The notes: generated by a model from the sequence alone, not told the origin. A DNA stretch of 64,000 bases from Fructobacillus papyrifericola (GCF_018437235.1 NZ_JAAMFJ010000001.1:62001-126000); one strand, 5' to 3'; positions 55,590 to 64,000 are shown, numbered from the stretch's first letter. Program-made: numbers and translations.

Positions 55590-55628
55590 ATTGGCCTCTT
55601 CTTGATGTGTGCAAAGAAGGAGAAGAAC

Positions 55629-56786
55629 ATGACAAAGTACTTTACTGCTGAATCGGTGGCCAATGGTCACCCTGATAAAGTCGCCGACCAAATCGCCGAT
55701 GCCATCCTGGACGCCGTCTTGGCTGAAGATCCAAAGGCCCGCGCCGCCATTGAAGTGACGACTTCGACGGGCGACGTGTCCATCTTTGGTGAGCTGTCAA
55801 CGACGGCTTACGTGAACATTCGCCAAATCGCCGTCGAAACGGTCCGTTCAATTGGCTACGATAAGCCGGAACTTGGTTTTTCAGCCGATTCCATTAACGT
55901 TTCCAACAAGATTGTTGAACAGTCACAAGACATCGCCCAGGCCGTGGACGCCGCTGATGATGATCCGGACCAGCTCGGTGCCGGTGACCAGGGGATGGTC
56001 TTTGGTTACGCGACAAACGAAACAGAAGACTTCCTCCCACTAGCCTTGGACTTGTCCCACCAGTTGATGCGTCAAATTCGCGCCGTTCGTGAAGAGGGCC
56101 AGGTGGCCTACCTGCGGCCCGATGCCAAGGGGGAAGTGACCCTGGCCTTGGCCGACGATGGTTCAGTTGAACGAATTGCGGCCGTTGTCCTGTCCACGCA
56201 ACACGATGCGGCAGTCGACTTGGAAGACCTTCGAAAAGACATGAAGAAGTTGGTCATTGATCCGGTCTTGCCAAAGAGCCTGGTGGATGACGAAACCAAG
56301 TACTATATCAACCCATCCGGTCGCTTTGTTCTTGGTGGGCCCCAGGCCGATTCCGGTTTGACCGGTCGTAAGATTATCGTTGATACTTACGGTGGGGCAG
56401 CTCACCACGGTGGTGGTGCCTTTTCTGGAAAGGATGCCACCAAGGTTGACCGTTCCGGTGCCTACTACGCCCGCTATGTCGCCAAGAACTTGGTTGCCGC
56501 TGGCTTGGCTGACAAAGCCGAATTGCAGGTGGCCTATGCCATTGGCGTGGCCGAACCCGTTTCCTTGAACATCGAGACTTTTGGAACGGCTAAGGTTTCT
56601 GAAAAGAAAATTGAAGAAATCGTTGAAAAGCTCTTTGACTTCCGCCCGTTGGCCATTATTCAGGCCCTGGATCTGCAGCGGCCAATTTATAAGCAGACCG
56701 CTGCTTATGGTCACTTCGGCCGTCCAGACCTGGACTTGCCATGGGAAAAGTTGGATAAAGTCCAAGCCATTCAAAACGAACTATAA
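55629..56786 (+). CDS. metK: S-adenosylmethionine synthetase
   Basis: MetK makes SAM from methionine and ATP. The 385-residue protein has [15 protein letters not shown] at the N-terminus, [12 protein letters not shown] for [24 protein letters not shown] and [22 protein letters not shown] as signatures. The segment before HPDK reads VANGHPDK, where most bacteria have [ST]EGHPDK. ATG 55629 follows AAGGAG; the earlier in-frame ATGs lie before the ribosome site. Its product is the ligand of the riboswitch in its own leader, so this is feedback control. Confidence 0.96.
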   Translation: MTKYFTAESVANGHPDKVADQIADAILDAVLAEDPKARAAIEVTTSTGDVSIFGELSTTAYVNIRQIAVETVRSIGYDKPELGFSADSINVSNKIVEQSQDIAQAVDAADDDPDQLGAGDQGMVFGYATNETEDFLPLALDLSHQLMRQIRAVREEGQVAYLRPDAKGEVTLALADDGSVERIAAVVLSTQHDAAVDLEDLRKDMKKLVIDPVLPKSLVDDETKYYINPSGRFVLGGPQADSGLTGRKIIVDTYGGAAHHGGGAFSGKDATKVDRSGAYYARYVAKNLVAAGLADKAELQVAYAIGVAEPVSLNIETFGTAKVSEKKIEEIVEKLFDFRPLAIIQALDLQRPIYKQTAAYGHFGRPDLDLPWEKLDKVQAIQNEL

Positions 56787-56820
56787 GAAAAAAGATGACC
56801 CAAGCGGGTCATCTTTTTTG
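56787..56820. terminator. Bidirectional terminator between metK and the minus-strand gene
   Basis: AAAAAAGATGACCC (56788-56801) pairs with GGGTCATCTTTTTT (56806-56819). Confidence 0.9.
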
Positions 56821-56823
56821 TTC

Positions 56824-57750
56824 TTATTTAGCCTTTTTGTTCTTTTTCTTTTCGGGCATTTGCATGAAGGGGTAGCTGCCAGCCTCTTTGACTTCGAAGG
56901 TGTAGGCCCCGTTTTCAAGGGCGTTTCCGTCCAACTTCAAGACTTGCAAGTCACGGATGTGAATGGCGGCCCCGCTTTGAAGGGGGAAGGTGATGAAGCC
57001 TCGGCGAGAAGGATTTTGCCGTCCCTTTTTTCCTTGGAAATAAGTCAAGAAGATCTTTGGCCAGGCCACCTGGTTAACGGCTCGAAGGGTAAAGGGCTTA
57101 TCGCCGTCCGCTTCAAGCAGCACCTGCAGTCCCAGCGTCTTTGATGAGAGCTGGTAAGTGCTTCCCTGACGAAGGCTCCAGGCAAAGGAGACTTTGTCTT
57201 GGTTGCGGGAGAGCATGCTCCAAAAGTCTAAGAATTGCTGCCAAGCCTGTTTCCAAATCAGCTTTTGATTAAAGGTTGGTAGCAGGGCCGAAAAGTCCGG
57301 TCCGATCTGGAGGTAAGACCGGAAGTACCGTTCACCCTTGTTAGGAACGTTGCCAACGATTTTAGCTAGCGGATTTTCCACAACGTGTTCTTCAGCAAGG
57401 GCCGTCATCAAGTCGTTGACCAAATCAGCCACCTTGACGTTCTTATCCGGTAATGGGCAGAGCAGAATTGGTCGTCGTTGATCAGCATCAACGGACATAA
57501 AGCCGGAAAGAACCTCGTTTTCGGCCGCTTCGTTACCAATCACGATGATGGGCAGGGAAGTGCCTGCAAAGGCTTTGTCTCGAGCAACGAGTCGGGCTTT
57601 CTGGTATAGCGAGTGGTGGGGCTTGGACTTTTTAAAGGAAGCGGCGAGGCCGACCTTAGTCAGTTCGCCTTCGATTTGATCCAAGAGACCTTGCTTGTTT
57701 TTGTTTGGTAAGAGGGTGCTTTCAATAAAAATGTGTGCTTGCTTTTGCAT
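56824..57750 (-). CDS. Diacylglycerol-kinase-like protein with degenerate nucleotide site
   Basis: A 308-residue protein whose layout follows the YegS/BmrU/DagK lipid kinases: an N-terminal alpha/beta part (FIESTLLPNKNKQGLLDQIEGELTK), then a segment parallel to the nucleotide loop and a C-terminal beta-rich domain ending in VEVKEAG-like strands and a Lys tail. In active kinases the loop is GGDGT followed by NEVLNG; here it reads GNEAAENEVLSGF. The first-strand NP-x-SG motif is also lost. So it is probably inactive as a kinase, or a distant paralogue such as YtlR. The comparison rests on pattern only. It has an SD (TTTGGAGAAA) and lies after the rnjA terminator. Confidence 0.6.
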   Translation of the reverse strand: MQKQAHIFIESTLLPNKNKQGLLDQIEGELTKVGLAASFKKSKPHHSLYQKARLVARDKAFAGTSLPIIVIGNEAAENEVLSGFMSVDADQRRPILLCPLPDKNVKVADLVNDLMTALAEEHVVENPLAKIVGNVPNKGERYFRSYLQIGPDFSALLPTFNQKLIWKQAWQQFLDFWSMLSRNQDKVSFAWSLRQGSTYQLSSKTLGLQVLLEADGDKPFTLRAVNQVAWPKIFLTYFQGKKGRQNPSRRGFITFPLQSGAAIHIRDLQVLKLDGNALENGAYTFEVKEAGSYPFMQMPEKKKNKKAK

Positions 57751-57771
57751 GTTTTCTCCAAAAAGATGGCG

Positions 57772-57800
57772 ATAAAAAAGGCATGCTGAGGCATGCCTTC
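57772..57800 (-). terminator. Terminator after rnjA
   Basis: On the minus strand AAGGCATGC (57791-57799) pairs with GCATGCCTT (57778-57786) around CTCA, followed by T residues. Confidence 0.85.
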
Positions 57801-57804
57801 GGCC

Positions 57805-59487
57805 TTAAACCATGATGAGCATTGGCAAAATCATTGGCTTGCGGGCGGTTTCTTTGTGTAGATACTTTGACAGATCATCGATGATGGCCTGACGAATGTC
57901 GGATTCGGAGGCGGACTTTTGAGACATTGCCTTACGAATCGTATTGAAAATCACGTGACGACCATCGTTAATCAAGTCACCGGATTCACGCATGTAAACG
58001 AAACCACGGGAGAGGATATCTGGACCGGAAAGGATTTCCTTTTTCTTCAGGTCGATGGTTGCCGTCACAATCACCAAACCGTCTTGCGACAGCTTCAAAC
58101 GATCGTGCAAGACAACCGAACCAATGTCACCGATTCCAGAACCGTCGATGTAGGTATCTTCGGCAGGGAAGTGTCCGGCCAGGCGTGGTGGGTTAACACC
58201 ATCCAAGGCCAAAACATCACCGTTTTCCTGGATGAAGGTGTTTTCCTTTGGAATGTCTAATTCCTCAGCCAAACCGGCGTGGACCTTCAACATGCGGTAT
58301 TCACCGTGGACGGGCATGAAGTACTTTGGCTTCATCAAAGAAAGCATCAACTTCTGTTCTTCTTGACCACCGTGACCAGAAGTGTGAATGTTGTTTAGCT
58401 TTCCGTGGATGACGTTGGCGCCACCTTCTTCCAACTTGTTAATCACGGCGTTCACTGACGCGGTGTTACCAGGGATTGGCGAAGAGGAGAAGATGACGTT
58501 ATCCTTTGGCTTCAGGCGCACTTGCTTGTGGGTACCGTTGGCAATGCGAGCCAAAGCCGCCATTGATTCACCCTGGGAACCAGTTGACATAATCAAAAGT
58601 TCATCGTCTGGGATGTTTTTGATCTGTGACTGTTCAATCAGGGCATCGTCTGGAATGTCCAAGTAACCAAGGGCCCGGCCATTTGTCATGGCTGATTCCA
58701 TGGAACGACCAAAGACGGCAATCTTACGGCCGTGCTTAATGGCGGCATCCGTTGCCATCTTGATTCGGTTCATGTTGGAAGCGAAGGTGGCAAAGATGAT
58801 TCGACCGTGTTGCAACTGGTCAAAGAGCTTATCAACCGTCTTTTGCACCCAGGCTTCGGACTTGGTCCATTCAGGGCGTTCGGCGTTGGTTGAGTCAGAC
58901 ATCAAGAGCAAGACGCCTTCTTCACCGATGCGCGCCATTGACCAGAGGTTTGGCTTTTGCTTGGTGGTAGGAGTCAAATCAAACTTAAAGTCACCGGTTT
59001 CAACAATCGTTCCAACCGGAGTCTTGATGGCAATGCCAAAGACGTCGGGAATTGAGTGGGTGGTCCGGAAAAATTCAGCCGAGGTCTTACCGAAGTTCAC
59101 CACGGAGCCATCCGTGATTTCGTGGAGTTCCACGCGGTTTAACATCTGCTTTTCTTCCAGCTTGTTTTTAATCAGCGCCATGGCCAGTGGACCGGCGTAA
59201 ACGGGTACGTTCACCGCTTGCAAGAAGTAGGCGATGGCACCAATGTGGTCTTCGTGTCCGTGGGTGATGACAAGGCCTTTAACCTTATCAATATTTTCGA
59301 CTAAGTACGAGTAGTCTGGAATGACGTAGTCAATTCCTAAGAGGGAGTCTTCGGGGAACTTGATACCGGCATCGACAATGACGATTTCGTCTTGGTATTC
59401 GATTCCGTAGGTGTTTTTCCCGATTTCGCCAAGGCCCCCAAGGGCGTAAACCGCAACTTCGTTTGGCTTAATATCGATTTTTTCCAT
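57805..59487 (-). CDS. rnjA: Ribonuclease J
   Basis: RNase J is a metallo-beta-lactamase nuclease with 5'-3' exo and endo activity, central to mRNA decay in Firmicutes. The 560-residue protein has the zinc motif HGHEDHIGA, the beta-CASP domain with STGSQGESMAAL and HTSGHGGQEEQKLML, HGEYRML and a C-terminal dimerisation domain (KKEILSGPDILSRGFVY). It starts five bases after the rpoY stop with no strong ribosome site, so translation is probably coupled. The length and the rpoY pairing mark it as the J1 type. Confidence 0.95.
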   Translation of the reverse strand: MEKIDIKPNEVAVYALGGLGEIGKNTYGIEYQDEIVIVDAGIKFPEDSLLGIDYVIPDYSYLVENIDKVKGLVITHGHEDHIGAIAYFLQAVNVPVYAGPLAMALIKNKLEEKQMLNRVELHEITDGSVVNFGKTSAEFFRTTHSIPDVFGIAIKTPVGTIVETGDFKFDLTPTTKQKPNLWSMARIGEEGVLLLMSDSTNAERPEWTKSEAWVQKTVDKLFDQLQHGRIIFATFASNMNRIKMATDAAIKHGRKIAVFGRSMESAMTNGRALGYLDIPDDALIEQSQIKNIPDDELLIMSTGSQGESMAALARIANGTHKQVRLKPKDNVIFSSSPIPGNTASVNAVINKLEEGGANVIHGKLNNIHTSGHGGQEEQKLMLSLMKPKYFMPVHGEYRMLKVHAGLAEELDIPKENTFIQENGDVLALDGVNPPRLAGHFPAEDTYIDGSGIGDIGSVVLHDRLKLSQDGLVIVTATIDLKKKEILSGPDILSRGFVYMRESGDLINDGRHVIFNTIRKAMSQKSASESDIRQAIIDDLSKYLHKETARKPMILPMLIMV

Positions 59488-59492
59488 GAAAC

Positions 59493-59708
59493 TTAGTTAA
59501 AAGTCGTCAGTGAAAATTCTGGGTCAGCCTGTTCGTACACCAGTGCTGCGTCAGAGAGTTCTTCGACCGTTTCAATGTTAAAATCAGTGTTCTTTTGTGC
59601 CAGTGCGTAAGCTTCGGCGTGTGAATCTGCTTCTAGAAAGAAAGATTGAGTGTTTTCCCGCTTTGGGTTGCGGTCCATGCTTTCTTGATAATAAACTTTG
59701 TAAACCAT
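59493..59708 (-). CDS. rpoY: RNA polymerase epsilon subunit
   Basis: A 71-residue protein (YkzG/epsilon) that binds RNA polymerase in Firmicutes. It starts MVYKVYYQESMDRNPKRENTQ, the family opening, and has LEADSHAEAYALAQKNTDFNIETVEEL. GGAGGAACC just before ATG 59708 decides the start; the frame is open upstream to 59744. The rpoY-rnjA pair is conserved and links polymerase and mRNA decay genes. Confidence 0.94.
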   Translation of the reverse strand: MVYKVYYQESMDRNPKRENTQSFFLEADSHAEAYALAQKNTDFNIETVEELSDAALVYEQADPEFSLTTFN

Positions 59709-59856
59709 TGTGGTTCCTCCAAAATAATGAATTCTTTTTGTCACGAAACGAAAACCTTATCTGTCATTTTACCATAAATAGAAGGAAGTGGTGACTTTTA
59801 TTAGATAAAAACCGGTGATAAATTCTCTTGGAAAAGGTGCGAAGACTGGATTTTTT

Positions 59857-59865
59857 TGATATAAT
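59857..59865 (+). promoter_or_regulatory. Extended -10 promoter of efp
   Basis: TGaTATAAT, 34 bases before the efp start. Confidence 0.7.
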
Positions 59866-59899
59866 AACAGTCAATTACTGATAAACGAGGGATATGCTC

Positions 59900-60460
59900 A
59901 TGGCAATTGGCATGAATGATTTGAAGACAGGTTTGACGATTGAATATTCAAATTCAATCTGGCGCGTGATTGAATTCCAACACGTGAAGCCTGGTAAGGG
60001 AGCGGCTTTTGTTCGCTCAAAGTTGAAGAACTTGCGTACGGGTGCGGTCAACGAAGTGACTTTCCGTCCTGGTGACAAGTTCGAGCAAGCTGAAATTACG
60101 ACGCGTCCAATGTCTTACTTGTACGCTGAAAACGATGGTCGTGTCTTCATGGATACGGAATCATACGAACAGATCAACATTCCTGATGAAAACTTGAAGG
60201 AAGCCTTGAAGTACATGCTTGAAGGAATGGAAGTTAAGATCACGATGTATGGTTCAGAAGTGTTGGGGGCTGAATTGCCTTCATCCGTTCAACTGAAGGT
60301 TGTTGAAACGCAACCAGGTATCAAGGGCGCTACTGCAACGGGTTCAGGTAAGCCTGCCGTTGTTGAAACCGGTGCAACGATTACGGTTCCTGACTTTGTT
60401 AACGAAGGTGAAACCATCATCGTCAACACGGAAGACGGTTCATACAAGGGCCGCGCGTAA
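59900..60460 (+). CDS. efp: Elongation factor P
   Basis: EF-P rescues ribosomes stalled at polyproline. The 186-residue protein has three beta domains, with [26 protein letters not shown] holding the tip Lys 33 (in PGKG), [23 protein letters not shown] and [23 protein letters not shown] 59900 is preferred over ATG 59894 because GAGGGA at 59887-59892 gives it a 7-base gap. Codon bias points to high expression. It heads the conserved efp-asp23-nusB group, though a weak terminator separates efp from the next gene. No modification enzyme gene is nearby. Confidence 0.96.
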   Translation: MAIGMNDLKTGLTIEYSNSIWRVIEFQHVKPGKGAAFVRSKLKNLRTGAVNEVTFRPGDKFEQAEITTRPMSYLYAENDGRVFMDTESYEQINIPDENLKEALKYMLEGMEVKITMYGSEVLGAELPSSVQLKVVETQPGIKGATATGSGKPAVVETGATITVPDFVNEGETIIVNTEDGSYKGRA

Positions 60461-60465
60461 TCATG

Positions 60466-60498
60466 ACGACTGCTTTGCTCTGGTGAAGCAGTCTTTTG
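60466..60498 (+). terminator. Terminator after efp
   Basis: GACTGCTT (60468-60475) pairs with AAGCAGTC (60486-60493), followed by TTTTGTG. It may be leaky, letting transcription reach asp23-nusB. Confidence 0.7.
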
Positions 60499-60554
60499 TG
60501 TTTTGTTAGACTGTTTAAAAGCAGTCAATTTTGGTCAATCAAGGAGGAAAGCCC

Positions 60555-61022
60555 ATGGCAAAGTCAACTGATTTAACGAACAAGAACTTTTTACTGACGA
60601 AAGAGCAGATGAAAGACGGCCAGATGCTTGTGTCAAAGGCCGCGCTGGAAGCAGTTGCCAAGGCAGCTGCCCAGGGTGTTGATGGCGTTGTCGCCATGCA
60701 GGCCAAGGTTTACGACCACTTGCCTAAGTACTTGACGAAGGTGACCGGTGTTCAACCAGCCGTTTCCGGTGTGGTGATGAAGCAAGACGAAGAACAAAAC
60801 GTGTCCTTCGACTTGGCCGTTATCCTGGAATACGGGGCCGTTATTCCTAAGGTGGCCTTTGCCGTTCAACAAGCGGTGAAGACCGACTTGGCCAACTTGG
60901 CCGGTTTGACGGTTGAAACCGTCAACGTCACGGTTGCTGGCCTGGTACCCGATGGGGACCACCAAACGATTGACCCAGAGCACCTCTTTGATCAAAGCGC
61001 GACGAAGGAGTCTGCCAAATGA
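60555..61022 (+). CDS. Asp23/Gls24 family protein (YqhY-like)
   Basis: A 155-residue cytoplasmic protein of the Asp23 family, with VSKAALEAVAKAAAQGVDGVVAMQ and LAVILEYGAVIPKVAFAVQQAVKTDLANLAGLTVETVNVTVAGLV. Bacillus YqhY, encoded in the same place, affects control of acetyl-CoA carboxylase; here the role is unknown. ATG 60555 follows AAGGAGG. Its end overlaps the nusB start by four bases. Confidence 0.93.
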   Translation: MAKSTDLTNKNFLLTKEQMKDGQMLVSKAALEAVAKAAAQGVDGVVAMQAKVYDHLPKYLTKVTGVQPAVSGVVMKQDEEQNVSFDLAVILEYGAVIPKVAFAVQQAVKTDLANLAGLTVETVNVTVAGLVPDGDHQTIDPEHLFDQSATKESAK

Positions 61023-61432
61023 CGGAAATGTCACGACACGAGGAACGACAAGCGGCCGTTCAAATTCTCTTCGCCGCCTTTAAGGAAGTTCCCGACGATA
61101 ACCAAATGGATTTGAACTACGACCTAGTGGTGAATAACCGGACTTTTCAAGCCTTTTTACCACAACTGGTCAACGGCGTTTTGGCAACGTCGGCCGATCT
61201 CGATGAAAACCTGGCCAAGCACTTGGCAACCGGTTGGAAGATCGACCGAATTGCCCGTGTGAACCTGATTATTTTGCGTATTGCAGCCTACGAACTGACT
61301 TTGCCAGAACCAGCACCATACAAGGTGGTGGTCGACGAAGCCGTTGAGTTGGCTAAGGAATTCGCCACGCAGGAAGACGCCCAGTTTGTCAACGGTGTGT
61401 TGAAGAACTACGCACCGGACTTAGCAAGTTAA
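61019..61432 (+). CDS. nusB: Transcription antitermination protein NusB
   Basis: NusB with NusE (S10) binds boxA in rRNA leaders and supports antitermination and rRNA maturation. The 137-residue all-helical protein has RHEERQAAVQILFAA, the middle LVNGVLATSADLDENLAKHL, and the C-terminal family run INLIILRIAAYELT-like segment RVNLIILRIAAYEL, then VVVDEAVELAKEFATQEDAQFVNGVL. It overlaps the Asp23 gene by four bases (ATGA). Confidence 0.96.
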   Translation: MTEMSRHEERQAAVQILFAAFKEVPDDNQMDLNYDLVVNNRTFQAFLPQLVNGVLATSADLDENLAKHLATGWKIDRIARVNLIILRIAAYELTLPEPAPYKVVVDEAVELAKEFATQEDAQFVNGVLKNYAPDLAS

Positions 61433-61435
61433 TGG

Positions 61436-61462
61436 AAGAGTCGACTTCGGTCGACTTTTTTA
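61436..61462 (+). terminator. Terminator after nusB
   Basis: AGTCGAC (61439-61445) pairs with GTCGACT (61450-61456) around a TTCG tetraloop, followed by T residues. Confidence 0.85.
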
Positions 61463-61506
61463 TTTGTCTTTCTTACCGCTGAAGCGGGCGGAGTTCGTCC
61501 TGCCTG

Positions 61507-61515
61507 TGCTAAAAT
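61507..61515 (+). promoter_or_regulatory. Extended -10 promoter of tatD-rnmV-rsmA
   Basis: TGcTAAAAT, 26 bases before the tatD start. Confidence 0.6.
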
Positions 61516-61540
61516 AAGAGAAGATTTTGAGGAGGCTTTC

Positions 61541-62335
61541 ATGGCAATCTACCATCCAAATGAACAACCAGCAGCAACCTATGATGCGCACACGCACTTA
61601 AACGACGATGCGCTCTACTTTGACGTGCCGGCCTACCTAGGCCGAGCCCACGAATTTCAGGTGCTTGAAATGAACGTGGTTGGCTATAACCAGGTCGGCA
61701 ATGCCCGGGCACTGGAAATCGCCCACGAAAACGATGGCGTAGCAGCGGTGATTGGTTATCAACCTGAAGACACGCCGGACTTTGATGAGGCTGCCAAGGC
61801 CGAATTGGAAGCACAGTTGTCGGATCCGGCCGTTGTTGGGGTTGGTGAAACCGGCCTGGACTACCATTGGGATACGGATCGGGATGTTCAGATGGCCGCC
61901 TTTTTGGCCCAAGTTGACCTGGCAAAGAAGTACGATTTGCCCGTGATTATTCACAACCGCGAAGCCTTTGACGATGTCTACCGCGTCCTCAAGGAATCCG
62001 GTATTAAGAAGGCTGTGATTCATTCCTTCTCTGGTACAGCCGAACAGGCCAAGGCCTGGGTCGATCTGGGCTTTTATGTTTCCTTCTCCGGCGTCGCGAC
62101 TTTTAAGAAGTCCGAAGACGTTCGGGAAGCGGCCAAAGTCGTCCCAGTGGACAAAATCCTAGTGGAAACCGACGCCCCTTACTTGGCACCAACGCCCATG
62201 CGTGGCAAGACCAACGAACCAGGCTGGACCAAGTACGTCGTTGATTCCCTGGCCGAGACTTTGGGCATGAACCGCGATGAACTGGCCGCCCAAACGGTCA
62301 AAAACGCCCACCGGGCCTTTTTCAACCATGACTAA
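61541..62335 (+). CDS. tatD: TatD family metal-dependent hydrolase (DNase)
   Basis: A 264-residue TIM-barrel metallo-enzyme with 3'-5' DNase activity in characterised relatives. Metal ligands appear in YDAHTHL near the N-terminus, GVGETGLDYHW, PVIIHNREA, IHSFSGT and VETDAPYLAP. Length and motifs are standard. The next gene begins inside its last codons (ATG at 62328), so the three genes tatD-rnmV-rsmA form a coupled operon, as in other Firmicutes. Confidence 0.95.
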   Translation: MAIYHPNEQPAATYDAHTHLNDDALYFDVPAYLGRAHEFQVLEMNVVGYNQVGNARALEIAHENDGVAAVIGYQPEDTPDFDEAAKAELEAQLSDPAVVGVGETGLDYHWDTDRDVQMAAFLAQVDLAKKYDLPVIIHNREAFDDVYRVLKESGIKKAVIHSFSGTAEQAKAWVDLGFYVSFSGVATFKKSEDVREAAKVVPVDKILVETDAPYLAPTPMRGKTNEPGWTKYVVDSLAETLGMNRDELAAQTVKNAHRAFFNHD

Positions 62336-62984
62336 GAATGGATTAGACCGAGAAGAAAAGGCTTTTCCCAGAACCGAAATTGCGGCAGTGACGGCGGCTA
62401 ATGAAAAGCGACCGGTCATTTCCGCCATGGTCGTCGTCGAGGGCTGGTCGGATACCCAGCGTCTGGCCTTGGCCGTTCAATGCGACACCATTGAAACGGG
62501 TGGTTCGGCCTTGGGGGAACGCGTTCTCGAACGCATTTCACTTGCTCAAAAACGGCGGGGCGTGATTGTACTGACCGATCCGGACTTTAACGGGAACCGC
62601 TTACGGCAGTTGATTTTGGCCGCGGTGCCGGGCGTGACTTTGGCCAGCATTTCCCGCGACCAGGGGCGGGCGGCCAAGGATAATCCGCACAAGTCCTTAG
62701 GAATCGAGCACGCGCCCATTGCAGACCTGCAATCAGTCTTGCTGAAGGCCGACCAGCAGGCCCAGGGAAAGCGGCAAGAATCCGACATTGACTTGGCCTT
62801 TTTGCTTGACTATGGCTTGCTCGGGGCCGGACAGGCGAAGGAGAAGAGGCGGCTTTTGGGGGACCGATTGTCAATTGGCTATGCCAATGGCAAACAGTTG
62901 CTGGCACGCCTTCAAGCCCTTGGCTTTCAAAAACACGATGTGTTAAATGCGTTAAAAGGAGGCCCAGATGGCCAAAACAATTGA
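62328..62984 (+). CDS. rnmV: Ribonuclease M5
   Basis: RNase M5 matures 5S rRNA. The 218-residue protein has a TOPRIM domain with the catalytic Glu in MVVVEGWSDTQRL and the acidic pair in LTDPDFNGNRLRQLI, and the C-terminal rRNA-binding part. The sequence GWSDT differs from the usual GK-[DN]-DT of the family at the Lys position. About 20 charged residues precede the TOPRIM core. The start at 62328 overlaps the tatD stop, and the end overlaps rsmA by 17 bases. Confidence 0.92.
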   Translation: MTKNGLDREEKAFPRTEIAAVTAANEKRPVISAMVVVEGWSDTQRLALAVQCDTIETGGSALGERVLERISLAQKRRGVIVLTDPDFNGNRLRQLILAAVPGVTLASISRDQGRAAKDNPHKSLGIEHAPIADLQSVLLKADQQAQGKRQESDIDLAFLLDYGLLGAGQAKEKRRLLGDRLSIGYANGKQLLARLQALGFQKHDVLNALKGGPDGQNN

Positions 62985-63852
62985 TATTGCCTCACCAGCA
63001 CGGACTCAGGCGATTCTGAACCAATACGGACTGCGTGCCAAGAAGAAGTTTGGTCAAAACTTCCTGACGGATGGTAACATTTTGGCCGGCATCGTTGCGG
63101 CTGCTAATTTAACGAAAGAGGACCACGTCGTTGAGATTGGGCCTGGAATTGGTGGCTTAACGGAATACCTGGCCCGGGCTGCAAAGGACGTTTTGGCCTT
63201 TGAAATTGACCCGGACATGGTCAAGATTCTAAGTGAGACTTTGGCACCTTACGAAAACGTGCAGGTGCTGGAACAAGACGTCTTGGAAGCGGACTTGAAG
63301 ACAGTACTAGCTGGTGCCTTTGGCGATCAGGAAGCCGTCAAAGTCGTCGCCAACTTGCCCTATTACATCACTACGCCCATTTTGCTGGCCCTTTTGCAGG
63401 CAGACCTGAACTGGCAGCAACTGGTTGTCATGATGCAAAAGGAAGTCGCCGACCGATTGAGCGCAAAGCCCGGCACAAAGGAGTACGGGGTGCTGACGGT
63501 CATGTTAGACTACTACGCCTCGGTTTCGGTCGCCTTGAAGGTACCGGCGGCCGCCTTTAACCCGGCGCCAAACGTTGATTCGGCCGTGGTTTCCTTGACG
63601 CCAAAGCCGGCCGAAGAACCGGTTGATGAACCAAAGCAGCTCTTCTCCTTGGTCAAAGCCTGCTTTGCTCACCGGCGCAAGTCCCTTTGGAACAACTTGC
63701 TGCAACGCTTTGGCAAGGAAGAGGAGACCAAGGCGAAGCTGACGGCCGCTTTGGCGGCTTCCGGCATCGAAGCAGGCATTCGGGCCGAACGCTTGACTTT
63801 GGCGGAATTTACCAACTTGTACAAGGCTTTAAAGGCGGAAGGGCTGCTTTAA
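62968..63852 (+). CDS. rsmA: 16S rRNA dimethyladenosine transferase
   Basis: RsmA (KsgA) methylates the two adjacent adenosines near the 3' end of 16S rRNA, using four SAM. The 294-residue protein has KKKFGQNFLTDGNIL, the SAM motif VVEIGPGIGGLTEYLAR, the catalytic NLPYY (VVANLPYYITTPIL) and the C-terminal ACFAHRRKSLWNNL. Its start lies 17 bases inside rnmV. It ends the operon; veg follows with its own promoter. Confidence 0.97.
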   Translation: MAKTIDIASPARTQAILNQYGLRAKKKFGQNFLTDGNILAGIVAAANLTKEDHVVEIGPGIGGLTEYLARAAKDVLAFEIDPDMVKILSETLAPYENVQVLEQDVLEADLKTVLAGAFGDQEAVKVVANLPYYITTPILLALLQADLNWQQLVVMMQKEVADRLSAKPGTKEYGVLTVMLDYYASVSVALKVPAAAFNPAPNVDSAVVSLTPKPAEEPVDEPKQLFSLVKACFAHRRKSLWNNLLQRFGKEEETKAKLTAALAASGIEAGIRAERLTLAEFTNLYKALKAEGLL

Positions 63853-63883
63853 ACCTCTCTTTCTAATAGAAATCTCATATTAC

Positions 63884-63912
63884 TTGAACAATTCGTAACG
63901 ATAAGTTATAAT
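63884..63912 (+). promoter_or_regulatory. veg promoter
   Basis: TTGAAC (63884-63889) and TATAAT (63907-63912), 17 bases apart, close to consensus. Confidence 0.82.
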
Positions 63913-63942
63913 TATTCTTGTTTAGAAAGAAAGGCGGTTTAT

Positions 63943-64000
63943 ATGTCAACCTTAGAAGAGATTAAGTCACGGTTAGACGCCCACATCGGCGAAACGGTTA
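63943..64000 (+). CDS. veg: Veg family protein, N-terminal part (cut by window edge)
   Basis: The first 19 residues (MSTLEEIKSRLDAHIGETV) fit the start of Veg, a small Firmicutes protein that affects biofilm formation in Bacillus. AAAGGCGG precedes the ATG. Place after rsmA is conserved and is the main support, since only the N-terminus is visible. Confidence 0.8.
   Translation, partial: MSTLEEIKSRLDAHIGETV

Noticed and set aside
56163-56774. Minus-strand open frame opposite metK (203 codons)
   Set aside because: No ribosome site and no family; it is a shadow of the highly codon-biased metK.

Overview
The window reads as chromosomal DNA of a heterofermentative lactic acid bacterium, most likely Leuconostocaceae and closest in feel to Fructobacillus or Leuconostoc. 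The basis is Firmicutes gene order (coaE-dnaB-dnaI, alaS-ireB-ruvX-yrzB, pcrA-ligA-camS, rpoY-rnjA, efp-asp23-nusB, tatD-rnmV-rsmA-veg), Lactobacillales-type control (CcpA/cre, T-box, intrinsic terminators), and a gluconate cluster built around the short form of 6-phosphogluconate dehydrogenase. Genus is an inference. Nearly all genes run on the + strand, coding density is high, and I see no phage, insertion sequence, CRISPR array or recognisable defence island.

Layout. 1-4.7 kb: end of the pyrimidine operon (pyrF', pyrE), pyrG behind a CTP-sensing attenuator, and uvrC. 4.8-7.0 kb: an ABC-2 exporter operon that looks damaged (altered Walker A, frameshifted permease). 7.2-10.0 kb: obg and a DEAD-box helicase. 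10.05-12.1 kb: an AT-richer cassette with a structured leader of no class I recognise, an HTH-ABC ATPase fusion, a permease and a small protein. 12.2-20.5 kb: an amino acid permease (-), fpg, a DUF975 protein, coaE-dnaB-dnaI and a YibE/YibF pair. 20.5-29.8 kb: tRNA-Cys, a tail-anchored small protein (-), a SemiSWEET, recG, plsX-acpP, a SprT-like protein, ccpA, an MFS transporter, udk and two very small charged proteins.

29.8-34.8 kb: the gluconate regulon, rpiR (-) divergent from gnd, gntK and gntP, with paired palindromes in the shared promoter region and a cre site before gntK. 34.9-38.1 kb: two amino acid permeases. 38.2-42.3 kb: T-box, alaS, ireB, ruvX, yrzB. 42.4-49.3 kb: two anchored extracellular proteins, pcrA, ligA, camS-like. 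49.5-54.5 kb: a 1647-residue repeat surface protein with an altered sorting signal. 54.5-64 kb: a membrane protein (-), metK behind a SAM-I riboswitch, a degenerate lipid-kinase-like protein (-), rpoY-rnjA (-), efp-asp23-nusB, tatD-rnmV-rsmA and the start of veg.

Most striking observations: the pyrG leader matches the known reiterative-transcription attenuator base for base; two TGAAA-N5-TTTCA palindromes 31 bp apart cover both divergent gluconate promoters; two structured intergenic RNAs have no class I can name; and the word GACTTT/AAAGTC appears about five times more often than composition predicts, in all frames, on both strands and paired inside terminators.
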